Of a stretch of 64,000 bases of DNA, positions 34,767 through 43,182 are shown piece by piece (within the stretch, counting starts at the first letter, position 1; every line of letters starts with the position of its first letter). This stretch comes from SXVE01 sp036388895 (lineage in GTDB: Bacteria > Acidobacteriota > Blastocatellia > Pyrinomonadales > Pyrinomonadaceae). Where the stretch lies: contig DASVQY010000064.1 of NCBI GenBank assembly GCA_036388895.1, positions 1-64,000 of the forward strand, in the 5' to 3' direction. The notes beneath the pieces were generated by a model. The model worked only from the letters and a program-made list of their open reading frames with translations, did no database searches and was not told where the DNA came from. The translations under genes and the position numbers were made by a program.

Positions 34767-34795
34767 TTGCAAACTGTAACAAAGTTTGTTACAAT
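34767..34795 (+). promoter_or_regulatory. Promoter and candidate Rrf2 operator of the HtrA-like gene
   Basis: TTGCAA (34767-34772), 17-bp spacer, TACAAT (34790-34795). The palindrome TGTAAC-AAAGTTT-GTTACA (34775-34793) fills the spacer and enters the -10. The ATG at 34803 is 7 bp past the -10, so the mRNA would be leaderless. Arms and spacing are identical to those at the Rrf2 gene. Confidence 0.7.
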
Positions 34796-34802
34796 TCTGA
34801 TT

Positions 34803-35846
34803 ATGAACAGTGAGATTGAATTTACATCAACTAATATAGGCGATTATGAAATTCCAATCGCTGAAAATTACAAGGAGAATTTCGACGAAAGCGAAATCTT
34901 TGATTCGTACTCGCGAACGGTCGTAAATGTTTGCGAGAAGGTCAGCCCGTCGGTCGTAAAAATCGAAGTTGAAGCGAAAAATCGCAATGTTCGAGGCAGA
35001 AACGTTCCGAATCAAGCGGGAAGCGGTTCGGGATTTGTTTTCACGCCCGACGGTTTTATTTTGACGAACAGCCACGTCGTTCACAACTCGAGCAAAATCA
35101 ACGTGATTATGCAGAACGGAAATCGTTACGGTGCGGCTTTGGTCGGCGACGATCCCGATACGGATTTGGCTGTTATCAGAGTTGACGCACCGAATATAAT
35201 TTCTGCGCGACTCGGTTATTCCGGTCGTTTAAAGGTCGGACAACTGGCGGTCGCTATCGGCAATCCGCTCGGATTTCAGACGACGGTGACGGCTGGCGTT
35301 GTTTCGGCTCTGGGCAGAAGTTTGCGCGGAAATTCCGGGCGTTTGATTGACGACGTGATACAGACGGACGCCGCGCTCAATCCGGGAAACTCCGGCGGTC
35401 CGCTCGTTGATTCGCGCGGAGAAGTAATCGGCGTAAACACGGCAACGATACTGCAAACACAAGGATTGTGTTTTGCGATTGCTGTTGATACTGCGAAGTT
35501 TGTTGCCGGAAGACTGATTCGCGACGGAAAAATCCGCCGCAGCTATATCGGATTAGCAGGGCAGAATGTTCCGGTTCTGCGGCAAATCGTCAGGCATTAT
35601 AATTTGCCGAACGAAACGGGCGTGCTCGTCGTTTCGATGGACGCCGACAGCCCGGCGCGTCGTGCGGGACTTCGCGAAGGCGACACGATAATAGAATTCG
35701 CCGGTGAAAAAATCGAAGGCATTGACGAACTTCATCGTCATTTGAGCGATGAAAAGGTAGGGACGAAACAGAAAATCGTTGTTATCAGAAGAACCGAGAA
35801 GCTGGAGCTGGAAATCGTTCCGCTTGAACGCGAGTTCTTAAATTGA
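34803..35846 (+). CDS. HtrA/DegP-like S1C serine protease without signal peptide
   Basis: 347 aa. Trypsin-like domain with catalytic His in LTNSHVV, Asp in DPDTDLAVIRV and Ser in NPGNSGGPLV, then one PDZ domain (about 265-345; MDADSPARRAGLREGD). No signal peptide or membrane segment is seen from the ATG at 34803, so it is probably cytosolic, unlike classical DegP. A frame extension to 34767 would begin inside the promoter and is rejected. Likely degrades or refolds damaged proteins during the stress sensed by the Rrf2 protein (inference). Confidence 0.92.
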   Translation: MNSEIEFTSTNIGDYEIPIAENYKENFDESEIFDSYSRTVVNVCEKVSPSVVKIEVEAKNRNVRGRNVPNQAGSGSGFVFTPDGFILTNSHVVHNSSKINVIMQNGNRYGAALVGDDPDTDLAVIRVDAPNIISARLGYSGRLKVGQLAVAIGNPLGFQTTVTAGVVSALGRSLRGNSGRLIDDVIQTDAALNPGNSGGPLVDSRGEVIGVNTATILQTQGLCFAIAVDTAKFVAGRLIRDGKIRRSYIGLAGQNVPVLRQIVRHYNLPNETGVLVVSMDADSPARRAGLREGDTIIEFAGEKIEGIDELHRHLSDEKVGTKQKIVVIRRTEKLELEIVPLEREFLN

Positions 35847-35918
35847 TTCGGGCGCGTTTTGCCGTTCGTTGAATCAGTAAGTTATAATCGTAAATTATAT
35901 TTATAAAAGGAGATAAAA

Positions 35919-36245
35919 ATGGGAAATTTTGCTAAATCAGTAACGGATTCAAATTTTGAAACCGATGTTTTAAGTTCGGAGCAGCCCGTATTGGTAGATT
36001 TTTGGGCGGAGTGGTGCGGACCATGCAGAATGATCGCGCCATCGGTCGAGGCGGCGGCGGAAGATTTTGAGGGCAGAGCTAAAATTTACAAAATGAACGT
36101 TGACGAAAATATGAACGTTCCGCAACGTTTCGGTATTCGCGGCATTCCAACCTTGATTTTGTTCAAAGGCGGACAGGAGCAGGAGCGAATTGTCGGCGCC
36201 GTTTCGCGCGAGGCGATTACGAAAGTAATTGAAAAATACGTTTAG
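35919..36245 (+). CDS. trxA: Thioredoxin
   Basis: 108 aa with the intact WCGPC active site (FWAEWCGPCRMIAPS) and cis-Pro in GIRGIPTLILF. A general cytosolic dithiol reductant. AAGGAG 7 nt before the ATG. A strong terminator follows, so it is a monocistronic unit or the end of the HtrA transcript (72 bp gap). Confidence 0.95.
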   Translation: MGNFAKSVTDSNFETDVLSSEQPVLVDFWAEWCGPCRMIAPSVEAAAEDFEGRAKIYKMNVDENMNVPQRFGIRGIPTLILFKGGQEQERIVGAVSREAITKVIEKYV

Positions 36246-36279
36246 TTTTTTCTTTCAAATTTCTTTCAAAATAAATATT

Positions 36280-36320
36280 AAAAGCGCTCGGGTAAAATTT
36301 TTCGCCCGAGCGCTTTTTTT
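36280..36320. terminator. Terminator after trxA
   Basis: Stem AAAAGCGCTCGGG / CCCGAGCGCTTTT with a 12-nt loop and a T7 run. Confidence 0.92.
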
Positions 36321-36412
36321 GTTATTATTGGTTGAATATATTTCAATTCAATTAATCAATTAACGAAAACATTTCGCGAATCTTTTATTATTTTATTTAG
36401 TCGGAGGCTGCA

Positions 36413-37789
36413 ATGAAATTCAAACAGTTTTATCTCGGATGTTTGTCGCACGCGTCGTATTACATCGGCTCGGGCGAAGAAGCGGCGATAGTTGATCCGC
36501 AGCGCGATGTCGAGCAGTATTTGACGGAAGCCGCGACGAACGGTCAAAAAATAAAATACGTTATCGAAACGCATTCGCACGCCGATTTCGTCAGCGGTCA
36601 CATCGAGCTTGCCGCAAAAACCGGCGCTCAAATCGTTTACGGGCAACGCGCGAACACGGAATTTCCGACCTTAAAAGTGAAAAACGGCGATTCGCTCACA
36701 ATCGGAAAAGTTAATTTAACTTTCTACGAAACGCCCGGGCACACGCCCGAAGGCATTTGCATTCTGGCGGAAAACGCGGAAAATCCCGCCGAGCCGAAAA
36801 AGCTTTTTACCGGCGACACATTGTTTATCGGCGATGTCGGACGCCCGGATTTAATCGGTTCAAAAGGTTTTTCGTCTCAGCAAATGGCAGAGATGCTGTA
36901 CGACAGTCTGCACGATAAAATTTTGAATTTGCCCGACGAAACCGAAATTTACCCGGCGCATGGAGCGGGTTCTTTGTGCGGGAAGTCTCTGTCGAAGGAA
37001 ACCTGGTCAACGCTCGGCGTTCAGCGGCGCGAAAATTACGCTTTGCAACTGATGTCGAAAGCAGAGTTCGTCAAAATTGTCGCCGCCGATCAACCGGAAG
37101 TGCCCGCCTATTTTCCGAAAAGCGCGGCGCAAAATCTGAAAGGTTCTGTGTCGCTTGATGATTTGTCGAAACCGAAGGAAATGTCCGAAGAAGAATTTAA
37201 AAACTTTAAAGGCACAATTTTGGATGTCAGAACCGCCGATGAATACGGCGCCGGGCATCTTCCTGATTCGTTGAATATCGGTTTGGGCGGACAATTCGCT
37301 TCGTGGGCAGGAACTCTGATTGAAATCGGCACGCCGGTTGTCATCGTTGCCAACTCGCGGGAACAAATTGATGAAGCTGTAACGCGTCTCGCCCGCGTCG
37401 GCATCGAAACCGTCAGAGGGTTTGTTTTATTTTCGAATTGGAAAGGTGAAAAAGCGAAAATCGAACAAATTTCTGTCGAGAGAATGAATGAAATTTTGTC
37501 GAAAGCAAACGATTTACAATTTGTAGACGTGCGCCGCTCAGCGGAGTTTTCGAGCGGTCGCGCACCGCATACGATGAATTTGCCGCTTAATGTTTTAGCG
37601 AATGAAATCGGAAAGCTGGATTTGAATAAACCGACGTTTGTCATCTGTCAGGGCGGCTATCGTTCGAGCGCCGGAACAAGCATTTTAGAAAAAAACGGAT
37701 TCAAAAAACTTTATAACGTTTCCGGCGGAACTGCGGCGTGGAAAAACGCCGGGCTGAAAATAGAAGAATCAGCTGCTCACGCTGTTTAG
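36413..37789 (+). CDS. Persulfide dioxygenase-rhodanese fusion (MBL fold plus two rhodanese domains)
   Basis: 458 aa. The N-terminal metallo-beta-lactamase domain (about 1-230) has ETHSHADFVSGH (HxHxDxxSGH) and the FTGDTLFIGDVGRPD block typical of ETHE1-like persulfide dioxygenases. A middle rhodanese-like domain (about 255-350) lacks the active Cys (VIVANSREQ). The last domain (about 365-455) has an active CQGGYRS loop with Cys412. The order is that of CstB/BlhA-like proteins, which oxidise low-molecular-weight persulfides and transfer the sulfane sulfur. Fits the thiol-redox theme of the neighbours. Confidence 0.92.
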   Translation: MKFKQFYLGCLSHASYYIGSGEEAAIVDPQRDVEQYLTEAATNGQKIKYVIETHSHADFVSGHIELAAKTGAQIVYGQRANTEFPTLKVKNGDSLTIGKVNLTFYETPGHTPEGICILAENAENPAEPKKLFTGDTLFIGDVGRPDLIGSKGFSSQQMAEMLYDSLHDKILNLPDETEIYPAHGAGSLCGKSLSKETWSTLGVQRRENYALQLMSKAEFVKIVAADQPEVPAYFPKSAAQNLKGSVSLDDLSKPKEMSEEEFKNFKGTILDVRTADEYGAGHLPDSLNIGLGGQFASWAGTLIEIGTPVVIVANSREQIDEAVTRLARVGIETVRGFVLFSNWKGEKAKIEQISVERMNEILSKANDLQFVDVRRSAEFSSGRAPHTMNLPLNVLANEIGKLDLNKPTFVICQGGYRSSAGTSILEKNGFKKLYNVSGGTAAWKNAGLKIEESAAHAV

Positions 37790-37861
37790 ATTTTCAATTT
37801 ATAAAGTCCTATTCTGATTATTAAGGCGGGCGGAAATAATTGTTTCATAAAAGTTTTTAAT

Positions 37862-37895
37862 AAAAAGGCTGAGTTGAATTCAACTCAGCCTTTTT
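37862..37895. terminator. Bidirectional terminator
   Basis: Perfect palindrome AAAAAGGCTGAGTTG-AATT-CAACTCAGCCTTTTT between the convergent fusion-protein and lamin-tail genes. Confidence 0.92.
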
Positions 37896-37921
37896 ATTAA
37901 TCATTACACAAATTAAACGAA

Positions 37922-39628
37922 TTAGTGTGTGTTGAAATTAGCAACCGGAAAATCTCCGCTCGCTCCCAATCCGAAGAACATCACCGCTCCGCTCGTCGTG
38001 CTTCTCCAGATAAACTGCCCGTTGCTTCTCCAGACGGCTATATCGGTTCGACCGTCTCCATCGTAATCTCCTTGAACTGTTAAATCATTAGGGTTCCCAA
38101 ATGGAATTGGTCCGACAAACACTCCATCGCTGCTACGTTTCCAGAACCATTGAGTTGTAGTATTCTCAATGATTCGGGCGACGGCTAAATCCGTTTTCCG
38201 GTCCCCATCGTAATCACCCGGGACTATAAAATCAGTTCGTTGTCCAAATACCTGAACGGGAAGAACAGTGCCCGTTGCTAGTCGAGTCCAAAAGATACCC
38301 TGCCCTAAATTATTGCCTCGTTGAATGACAAAATCATTTCTGTTATCTCCGTCGTAATCGCCGGGAGCGGGAATATCGCCGCCCAATCCCCACGGAATAT
38401 AAAAGGTCGGTCCGCCCGGTGTTGTACGATAAAACCAGATGCTTTGAGCGTTTGCATTCGCGCCTTCACGATAAACAGCTACGTCAGCTTTGCCATCGCC
38501 GTCATAGTCACCGACAACCGTCGGGTCATCGTCTGTTTGTCCGAATCTCTCAATTCGCACAGTATTGGTCGCGCTATTCAAGATATAAAAAGCGGCAACG
38601 CCCGGAGCGCCCGGTCGCCAAACCGTAATATCGTCTTTTCTGTCGCCGTCGAAGTCTTCCGAAAGAAATATGTCAGTGCTTGCTAGACCCCAATCGAGAG
38701 CAACGGTTGCGGCGCTGCTGCCGTTAATGTTGTAGAACCAGCGAGCTTGATTAACCGGCGCGCCGCCGGTTCCGCCGACGTTTCTGACAACGACATAATC
38801 GGTTCTGCCGTCGCCGTTGAAATCAACAGGGGCGTTGGGTGTCGCCGTCGCGGTCGGCGTCGGTGTTACACTCGGCGTTGGGGTCGCCGTTGGCGTCGGA
38901 GTCGGCGTGCCGCCTCCGCTACAAGGTGCTAGAGCAGAAGCTCTATTACGCGGAATAGGATTCGTAACAACTGTAAAATCGTTGTTGTTGTTATCGGTCT
39001 CTGTACATCCGTTACCTTTGCGAACACTGCCCTGCGTGTTAGTCAGTGCGGTTCCGTTATTGACTGACGCGCCGCCTTCGGCGTTGTTTGCTTCGCCGTA
39101 AGCGACCAAATCAATAATGCGCGGATCAGGCAGAGCGCACGGAGTGGCTGTCGCGCCGCAACCAAGTGCGGTCGTTGTGTTTGTTAAAGCTACTTTACCG
39201 CTAGTGCCAGACATACTGAGATTGGTTGTTACAGCATCTGGCGTAACGGGCAAATCGGCACCGGCAGTTCCAACCGTTCCTAATTGAACGAGAAAGTATT
39301 GCCCGGGCTGGAGAGTTACATCAGGCAGGGCGAAAATGTTTGTCGCAGAACTTCCAAACTGTCCTGTCGAAGAGCCGTATTGCAATGCCGATCCATTAAG
39401 CGATTGCGGCGAATTTGATCTGTTGAATAATTCTACGTAATCAGGTTTATAGGTGGGTCCCGCGTTGTTTGATCCGCCGCCGCCGTAAACTTGACTGATA
39501 ACAATTGTGTTTGAAAGTTGCGAAGCTGAAGCAGCAGAATTATCTTCCGCCGAAACGAGATTAATAAAAGATGCGCTTGTAAACAGCGCCAGTATAGACA
39601 AAATGCCTATAACAAGTTTTTTGTTCAT
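37922..39628 (-). CDS. Secreted lamin-tail domain protein with FG-GAP repeats
   Basis: 568 aa. The ATG at 39628 has a perfect AGGAGG 5 nt upstream and opens a signal peptide (MNKKLVIGILSILALFTSA); an upstream extension to 39769 is rejected. After the signal comes a lamin-tail domain (about 38-235; VISQVYGGGGSNNAG and KPDYVELFNRSN). A Thr-Pro-rich linker (about 240-265) precedes about six FG-GAP/VCBS repeats (DYDGDGKADVAVYRE form). Lamin-tail domains occur in secreted and surface proteins, sometimes near nucleases; no enzyme domain is seen. Related in design to the repeat proteins at 16300 and 44469, but its repeats are more diverged. Confidence 0.85.
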   Translation of the reverse strand: MNKKLVIGILSILALFTSASFINLVSAEDNSAASASQLSNTIVISQVYGGGGSNNAGPTYKPDYVELFNRSNSPQSLNGSALQYGSSTGQFGSSATNIFALPDVTLQPGQYFLVQLGTVGTAGADLPVTPDAVTTNLSMSGTSGKVALTNTTTALGCGATATPCALPDPRIIDLVAYGEANNAEGGASVNNGTALTNTQGSVRKGNGCTETDNNNNDFTVVTNPIPRNRASALAPCSGGGTPTPTPTATPTPSVTPTPTATATPNAPVDFNGDGRTDYVVVRNVGGTGGAPVNQARWFYNINGSSAATVALDWGLASTDIFLSEDFDGDRKDDITVWRPGAPGVAAFYILNSATNTVRIERFGQTDDDPTVVGDYDGDGKADVAVYREGANANAQSIWFYRTTPGGPTFYIPWGLGGDIPAPGDYDGDNRNDFVIQRGNNLGQGIFWTRLATGTVLPVQVFGQRTDFIVPGDYDGDRKTDLAVARIIENTTTQWFWKRSSDGVFVGPIPFGNPNDLTVQGDYDGDGRTDIAVWRSNGQFIWRSTTSGAVMFFGLGASGDFPVANFNTH

Positions 39629-39899
39629 TACTCCTCCTATTGAATACGAAAATGCGTTATTTGCTGCAGACGACGGATAAAAGAGCGGGGTGTTTATGTC
39701 TGCGCATAATTTAGCAATCAAATTAACTGATTTCTGCAATATAACACAAAAAATCAGGCGCGTGAACAAAAAGTTTGTTAAATGAATGTTTCAAAATCAG
39801 GCGTGAAAATAGAAATTATTCTTTATCGAAAGGCGTTTTCTGCTACAATCTTATTAGAAGAACCACCGATCAATAAAAACAAAAAGCGAGGTTTTACAG

Positions 39900-41009
39900 A
39901 TGCAATTCGACAAGTTTTTTTTGTTGCTGATTTTTACGTTTATTTTTACCGTTAATTTTTCAGCGCAGAATAAAAAAGATGAAACGGAAGAAATTTTGCG
40001 AATTGATACACAGGTTGTTGACGTTCCAATTGTCGTCACGGATAAAACAGGAAAGCCGCTGCTAAACCTCAAGCAAAGTAACTTCATTGTTTACGAAGAC
40101 AATAAAAAGCAGGAAATAACCGATTTTACGACGACTAATGAGCCGTTTGAGGTTGCGCTTTTGCTCGATACTTCGGGCTCGACGCGCTCGGATTTAAGTT
40201 TGATTCAGCGTTCAGCCGCGAATTTCATCGCTTCCTTGCGTCCGGGCGACAAGGTATCAGTGATCGCTTTCAACTCTGAAAAAAAAGATCGTCAGACAGC
40301 AGCCGTTACGGATATTTTGACCGGCTTGACCGGCGACCGCGTTCAATTGAAAAATGCCGTTCAGCGAATTCAAACCAGCAACGGGACGCCGTATTACGAC
40401 AGTCTTTTGAAGGTCGTCGAAAAAGTTTTCGATAAAAAACCGGCGGAAAACTTTCGCGGCAGACGAGCGCTCGTCGCCCTGACCGACGGCGTAGATTCAA
40501 CGAGTTTAGCGGATTTCGCCGAAGCCAAAGAAGAACTCGAAAAAGCCGGAATCATCTGTTATTTCATACAGGTTGATACGCGCGAATTTTTTGAAGAAAA
40601 TCTGCTCGGCGACTGCGAAAGCGCGATTCGGTTTTCGCAGGCGCAAATCCGGCGTTATTATCGCCGTTTTGAGCGCAAAGCGAATATCGAAAAAGTTTCG
40701 GCGTTTTGCCAGCTCGGAGATTTCGAGCGTCTCGCCATCAGTAAAAGTTTGTATGAGCTGGCGAACGCGGAGATGCAGAATCTGGCGAAGGTTTCCGGCG
40801 GAAAAGTTTTTCCCGTCGCCGACTTGAACGAAGCGAGAATCGCTTTCAAAAGCGTGGCTGACGAAATCGGCACAAAATACAGTCTCGGCTATTATTCTTC
40901 AAACGAAAAACGCGACGGAACATACAGAAAAATCAAAGTCGAATTAAAAGGCGTGCCCGTCGGAGCACAGGTCCGCGCGCGCGAAGGTTATACGGCTCCA
41001 ACGAATTAA
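39900..41009 (+). CDS. VWFA-related domain protein, acidobacterial type
   Basis: 369 aa with signal peptide (residues 1-22, ending FSAQ). Fits TIGR03436, a VWA-like family expanded in Acidobacteria: the N-terminal VVDVPIVVTDKTGKPLLNL strand region is followed by the VWA domain with MIDAS motif LLDTSGSTRSD and TDGVDST, and it ends with the LGYYSSNEKRDGTYRKIKV block. Probably secreted or periplasmic and metal-binding; role unknown. A valuable taxonomic marker for the window. Confidence 0.9.
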   Translation: MQFDKFFLLLIFTFIFTVNFSAQNKKDETEEILRIDTQVVDVPIVVTDKTGKPLLNLKQSNFIVYEDNKKQEITDFTTTNEPFEVALLLDTSGSTRSDLSLIQRSAANFIASLRPGDKVSVIAFNSEKKDRQTAAVTDILTGLTGDRVQLKNAVQRIQTSNGTPYYDSLLKVVEKVFDKKPAENFRGRRALVALTDGVDSTSLADFAEAKEELEKAGIICYFIQVDTREFFEENLLGDCESAIRFSQAQIRRYYRRFERKANIEKVSAFCQLGDFERLAISKSLYELANAEMQNLAKVSGGKVFPVADLNEARIAFKSVADEIGTKYSLGYYSSNEKRDGTYRKIKVELKGVPVGAQVRAREGYTAPTN

Positions 41010-41010
41010 A

Positions 41011-41093
41011 AAGCTAAAAAATTTAAAAAGTGAAAAAGTCGTTTGAGTTGTATCAATCCGCTTTTTCGCTTTTTTACATTTTCACTGTTTAAC
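41011..41093. repeat. A-rich inverted repeat between VWA gene and deoB
   Basis: Left arm around 41011-41038 (units like AAAAAGTGAAAAAG) and right arm 41061-41093 (CTTTTTCGCTTTTTTAC...) are imperfect inverted copies with a loop of about 22 bp. It fills the 97-bp gap. Same design as the other boundary repeats. Confidence 0.6.
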
Positions 41094-41106
41094 TTAAAAT
41101 TGATTT

Positions 41107-42297
41107 ATGGACTCAAAATTCAATCGAATCGTTTTAATGGTTTTGGACAGCGCCGGAATCGGCGCCATGCCCGATGCGGCGAGTTGGGGCGACGCGGGCG
41201 CGGACACGCTCGGCAATATTTTGAAAACGCGAAAAGTTAATCTGCCGAATCTGCAAAAGCTCGGTTTGGGAAATATCAAACCTTTGGAGAATTTTCCGGC
41301 GGCAGAAAGCCCGATTGGCTGTTACGGCAAGTGCGCGCTTAAATCGAACGGCAAGGATACGACGACCGGGCATTGGGAAATAGCCGGAATCATTTTGGAA
41401 AAAGCGTTTCCGACTTTTCCCGAAGGTTTTCCCGAAAGAATCATCAATGAATTCGTCAGTGCGGCGAACGTTCCGGGCGTGCTGGCGAACGTTCCGGCGA
41501 GCGGCACGGAAATCATCAGACAATTTGGCGAAGAACACATAAAAACCGGCAAACCGATTGTTTACACTTCCGCCGATTCGGTTTTTCAAATCGCTGCGCA
41601 CGAAGAAGTGATTCCCGTCGAAAGACTTTATGAAATCTGCGAAATTGCCAGAAAAATTCTCGACGGCGAAGACAAAGTCGGACGCGTCATCGCCCGTCCT
41701 TTTTTGGGCACGAATGCCGATGATTTCAAACGAACGGAAAACCGTCACGATTACGCCGTCGCGCCGCCGCGCGAAAATCTTCTGCCGCTTTTGCAGGAGA
41801 AAGGCTTGGATGTCGTCTGCATCGGCAAAATCGCTTCGATTTACGATTCGTTCGGCGTGACCGAAGATTTAACGGCGAAAAATAACAATCAATCAATCGA
41901 GCAGACGATTCGAGCGCTGAAAGCTGAATCGAAAGGCTTGATATTCTCGAATTTAGTGGATTTCGATATGCTTTACGGACATCGCCGCGATGCGGAAGGA
42001 TACGCGAAAGCGCTCGAAGATTTCGACATTCGTTTGCCCGAAATTATTGATTCGTTAAAAGAAAACGATTTGTTTATCATCACAGCCGATCATGGCAATG
42101 ATCCGACTTATCGCGGGTCGGATCACACGCGAGAATACGCACCGCTTCTCGTTTACGGCAAAACGGCGAACTCCGGCGTTGATCTCGGAACGCGTTCGAG
42201 CCTCGCCGACATCGGTCAGACAGTCGCGGAAAATTTCGGATTCGCTCTTAAAGACGGAGAAAGTTTTTTGAATCAGGTTTCTGAAGACAAAAAATAA
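41107..42297 (+). CDS. deoB: Phosphopentomutase
   Basis: 396 aa alkaline-phosphatase-fold mutase interconverting (deoxy)ribose 1- and 5-phosphates. Motifs: LMVLDSAGIGAMPDAA (Mn ligand Asp), DTTTGHWEIAG (phospho-Thr region), and the C-terminal TADHGNDP. Length is typical. With DeoC (53896) and the RpiB-like protein (53068) it would route deoxynucleosides into central carbon, although it is 12 kb away. Confidence 0.95.
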   Translation: MDSKFNRIVLMVLDSAGIGAMPDAASWGDAGADTLGNILKTRKVNLPNLQKLGLGNIKPLENFPAAESPIGCYGKCALKSNGKDTTTGHWEIAGIILEKAFPTFPEGFPERIINEFVSAANVPGVLANVPASGTEIIRQFGEEHIKTGKPIVYTSADSVFQIAAHEEVIPVERLYEICEIARKILDGEDKVGRVIARPFLGTNADDFKRTENRHDYAVAPPRENLLPLLQEKGLDVVCIGKIASIYDSFGVTEDLTAKNNNQSIEQTIRALKAESKGLIFSNLVDFDMLYGHRRDAEGYAKALEDFDIRLPEIIDSLKENDLFIITADHGNDPTYRGSDHTREYAPLLVYGKTANSGVDLGTRSSLADIGQTVAENFGFALKDGESFLNQVSEDKK

Positions 42298-42440
42298 AAG
42301 CTTATTTAATCGTTTTGTATCAGAGTTATACGCGGTTTCGATTTATTCTGATACAAAAAAATGATGAAAACTTCGTTTTGTGCAGTTTTTCACGTGGCAC
42401 AACTTTTGCGCTGAAATTGCTTTGAAAAAAGGAGAAATCA

Positions 42441-42665
42441 ATGGCAGACGATATGAACACGAGCGGCGACAGAACCGCTACGCCGAACGAAAGATCTTTG
42501 AATGAAGCTCCGGCTTTTTTTTCTAGAACGACGATAGCCGTCGGCGGGGTTGCTTTATTGTTTTTGATTATTGCTGTTTTGCTTTTGAGCAGCTTTTTAA
42601 GAAATCCGACCGGCGCTGAGTCGGGCGTGGGTAACAGCAATTCTGCCACGAGAACGAACCCGTAG
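42441..42665 (+). CDS. Small single-pass membrane protein A
   Basis: 74 aa. A polar acidic N-terminal half (MADDMNTSGDRTATPNERS), one transmembrane helix (about residues 35-55) and a short Asn/Thr-rich tail. AAGGAG 6 nt before the ATG. Family unknown. The next gene has the same layout, so the two may be distant paralogues. Confidence 0.65.
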   Translation: MADDMNTSGDRTATPNERSLNEAPAFFSRTTIAVGGVALLFLIIAVLLLSSFLRNPTGAESGVGNSNSATRTNP

Positions 42666-42850
42666 CCATTTTCAAGAGAAAACAATGGTTCCGTATTTCG
42701 GAGAATTAATAGGGAAAAACATATTTCCGCAAAGCGCGAGCATCGCAATGTGTTGTGTAAAATGTTGAAAAAGCCGAGCATTGTTCCGGTCTTTGCTTTT
42801 GAAACGAAGAGATTATAAATTAGTAATAAAGATTAATAGGAGAAAAACGA

Positions 42851-43057
42851 ATGGCGAAAGATGTAATCAATGTTGACGGCGAAGAAAGAACGGTTCGCGA
42901 AGACACCGCGAAATCTTATCGCGGCGTCGTTTGGGCTTTACTGAGCGTAGCGGCTTTTGTCATTATCGCGGCAATTTTGTTTCTGGGCGGATTTTTAGGT
43001 TCGGCGACTAATGGAGACATAAAATCGCCTGCGGAAATCGAACAAAAACGTCAGTAA
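42851..43057 (+). CDS. Small single-pass membrane protein B
   Basis: 68 aa. Charged N-terminal part (VINVDGEERTVREDTAKS), one transmembrane helix (about residues 25-48) and a short charged tail. AGGAG 7 nt before the ATG. Same layout as the 74-aa protein 186 bp upstream: polar N-terminus, helix of the form ...FLGGFLGS, 15-20-residue tail. Function unknown. Confidence 0.65.
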   Translation: MAKDVINVDGEERTVREDTAKSYRGVVWALLSVAAFVIIAAILFLGGFLGSATNGDIKSPAEIEQKRQ

Positions 43058-43085
43058 AATTCAAATTGGATTTCTTAAATTTCTA

Positions 43086-43127
43086 AAATTCGCGTTTTCC
43101 CGTTTTGTCGGGAAAACGCGAATTTTT
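43086..43127. terminator. Terminator after the small membrane protein genes
   Basis: Stem AAATTCGCGTTTTCCCG / CGGGAAAACGCGAATTT with a short loop and T-run, 29 bp past the stop codon. Confidence 0.9.
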
Positions 43128-43182
43128 AATGCGCAGTTTGTTTTTCGGTTTCAATATTTTCATTTAGATATTTACTTTAAAT

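Noticed and set aside
38750..39101. Plus-strand open frames rich in Val/Gly opposite the lamin-tail protein
   Set aside because: They are antisense shadows of the Thr-Pro linker repeat of the minus-strand gene.
39629..39769. 47-codon N-terminal extension of the lamin-tail protein
   Set aside because: The internal ATG at 39628 has a perfect AGGAGG and starts a canonical signal peptide.
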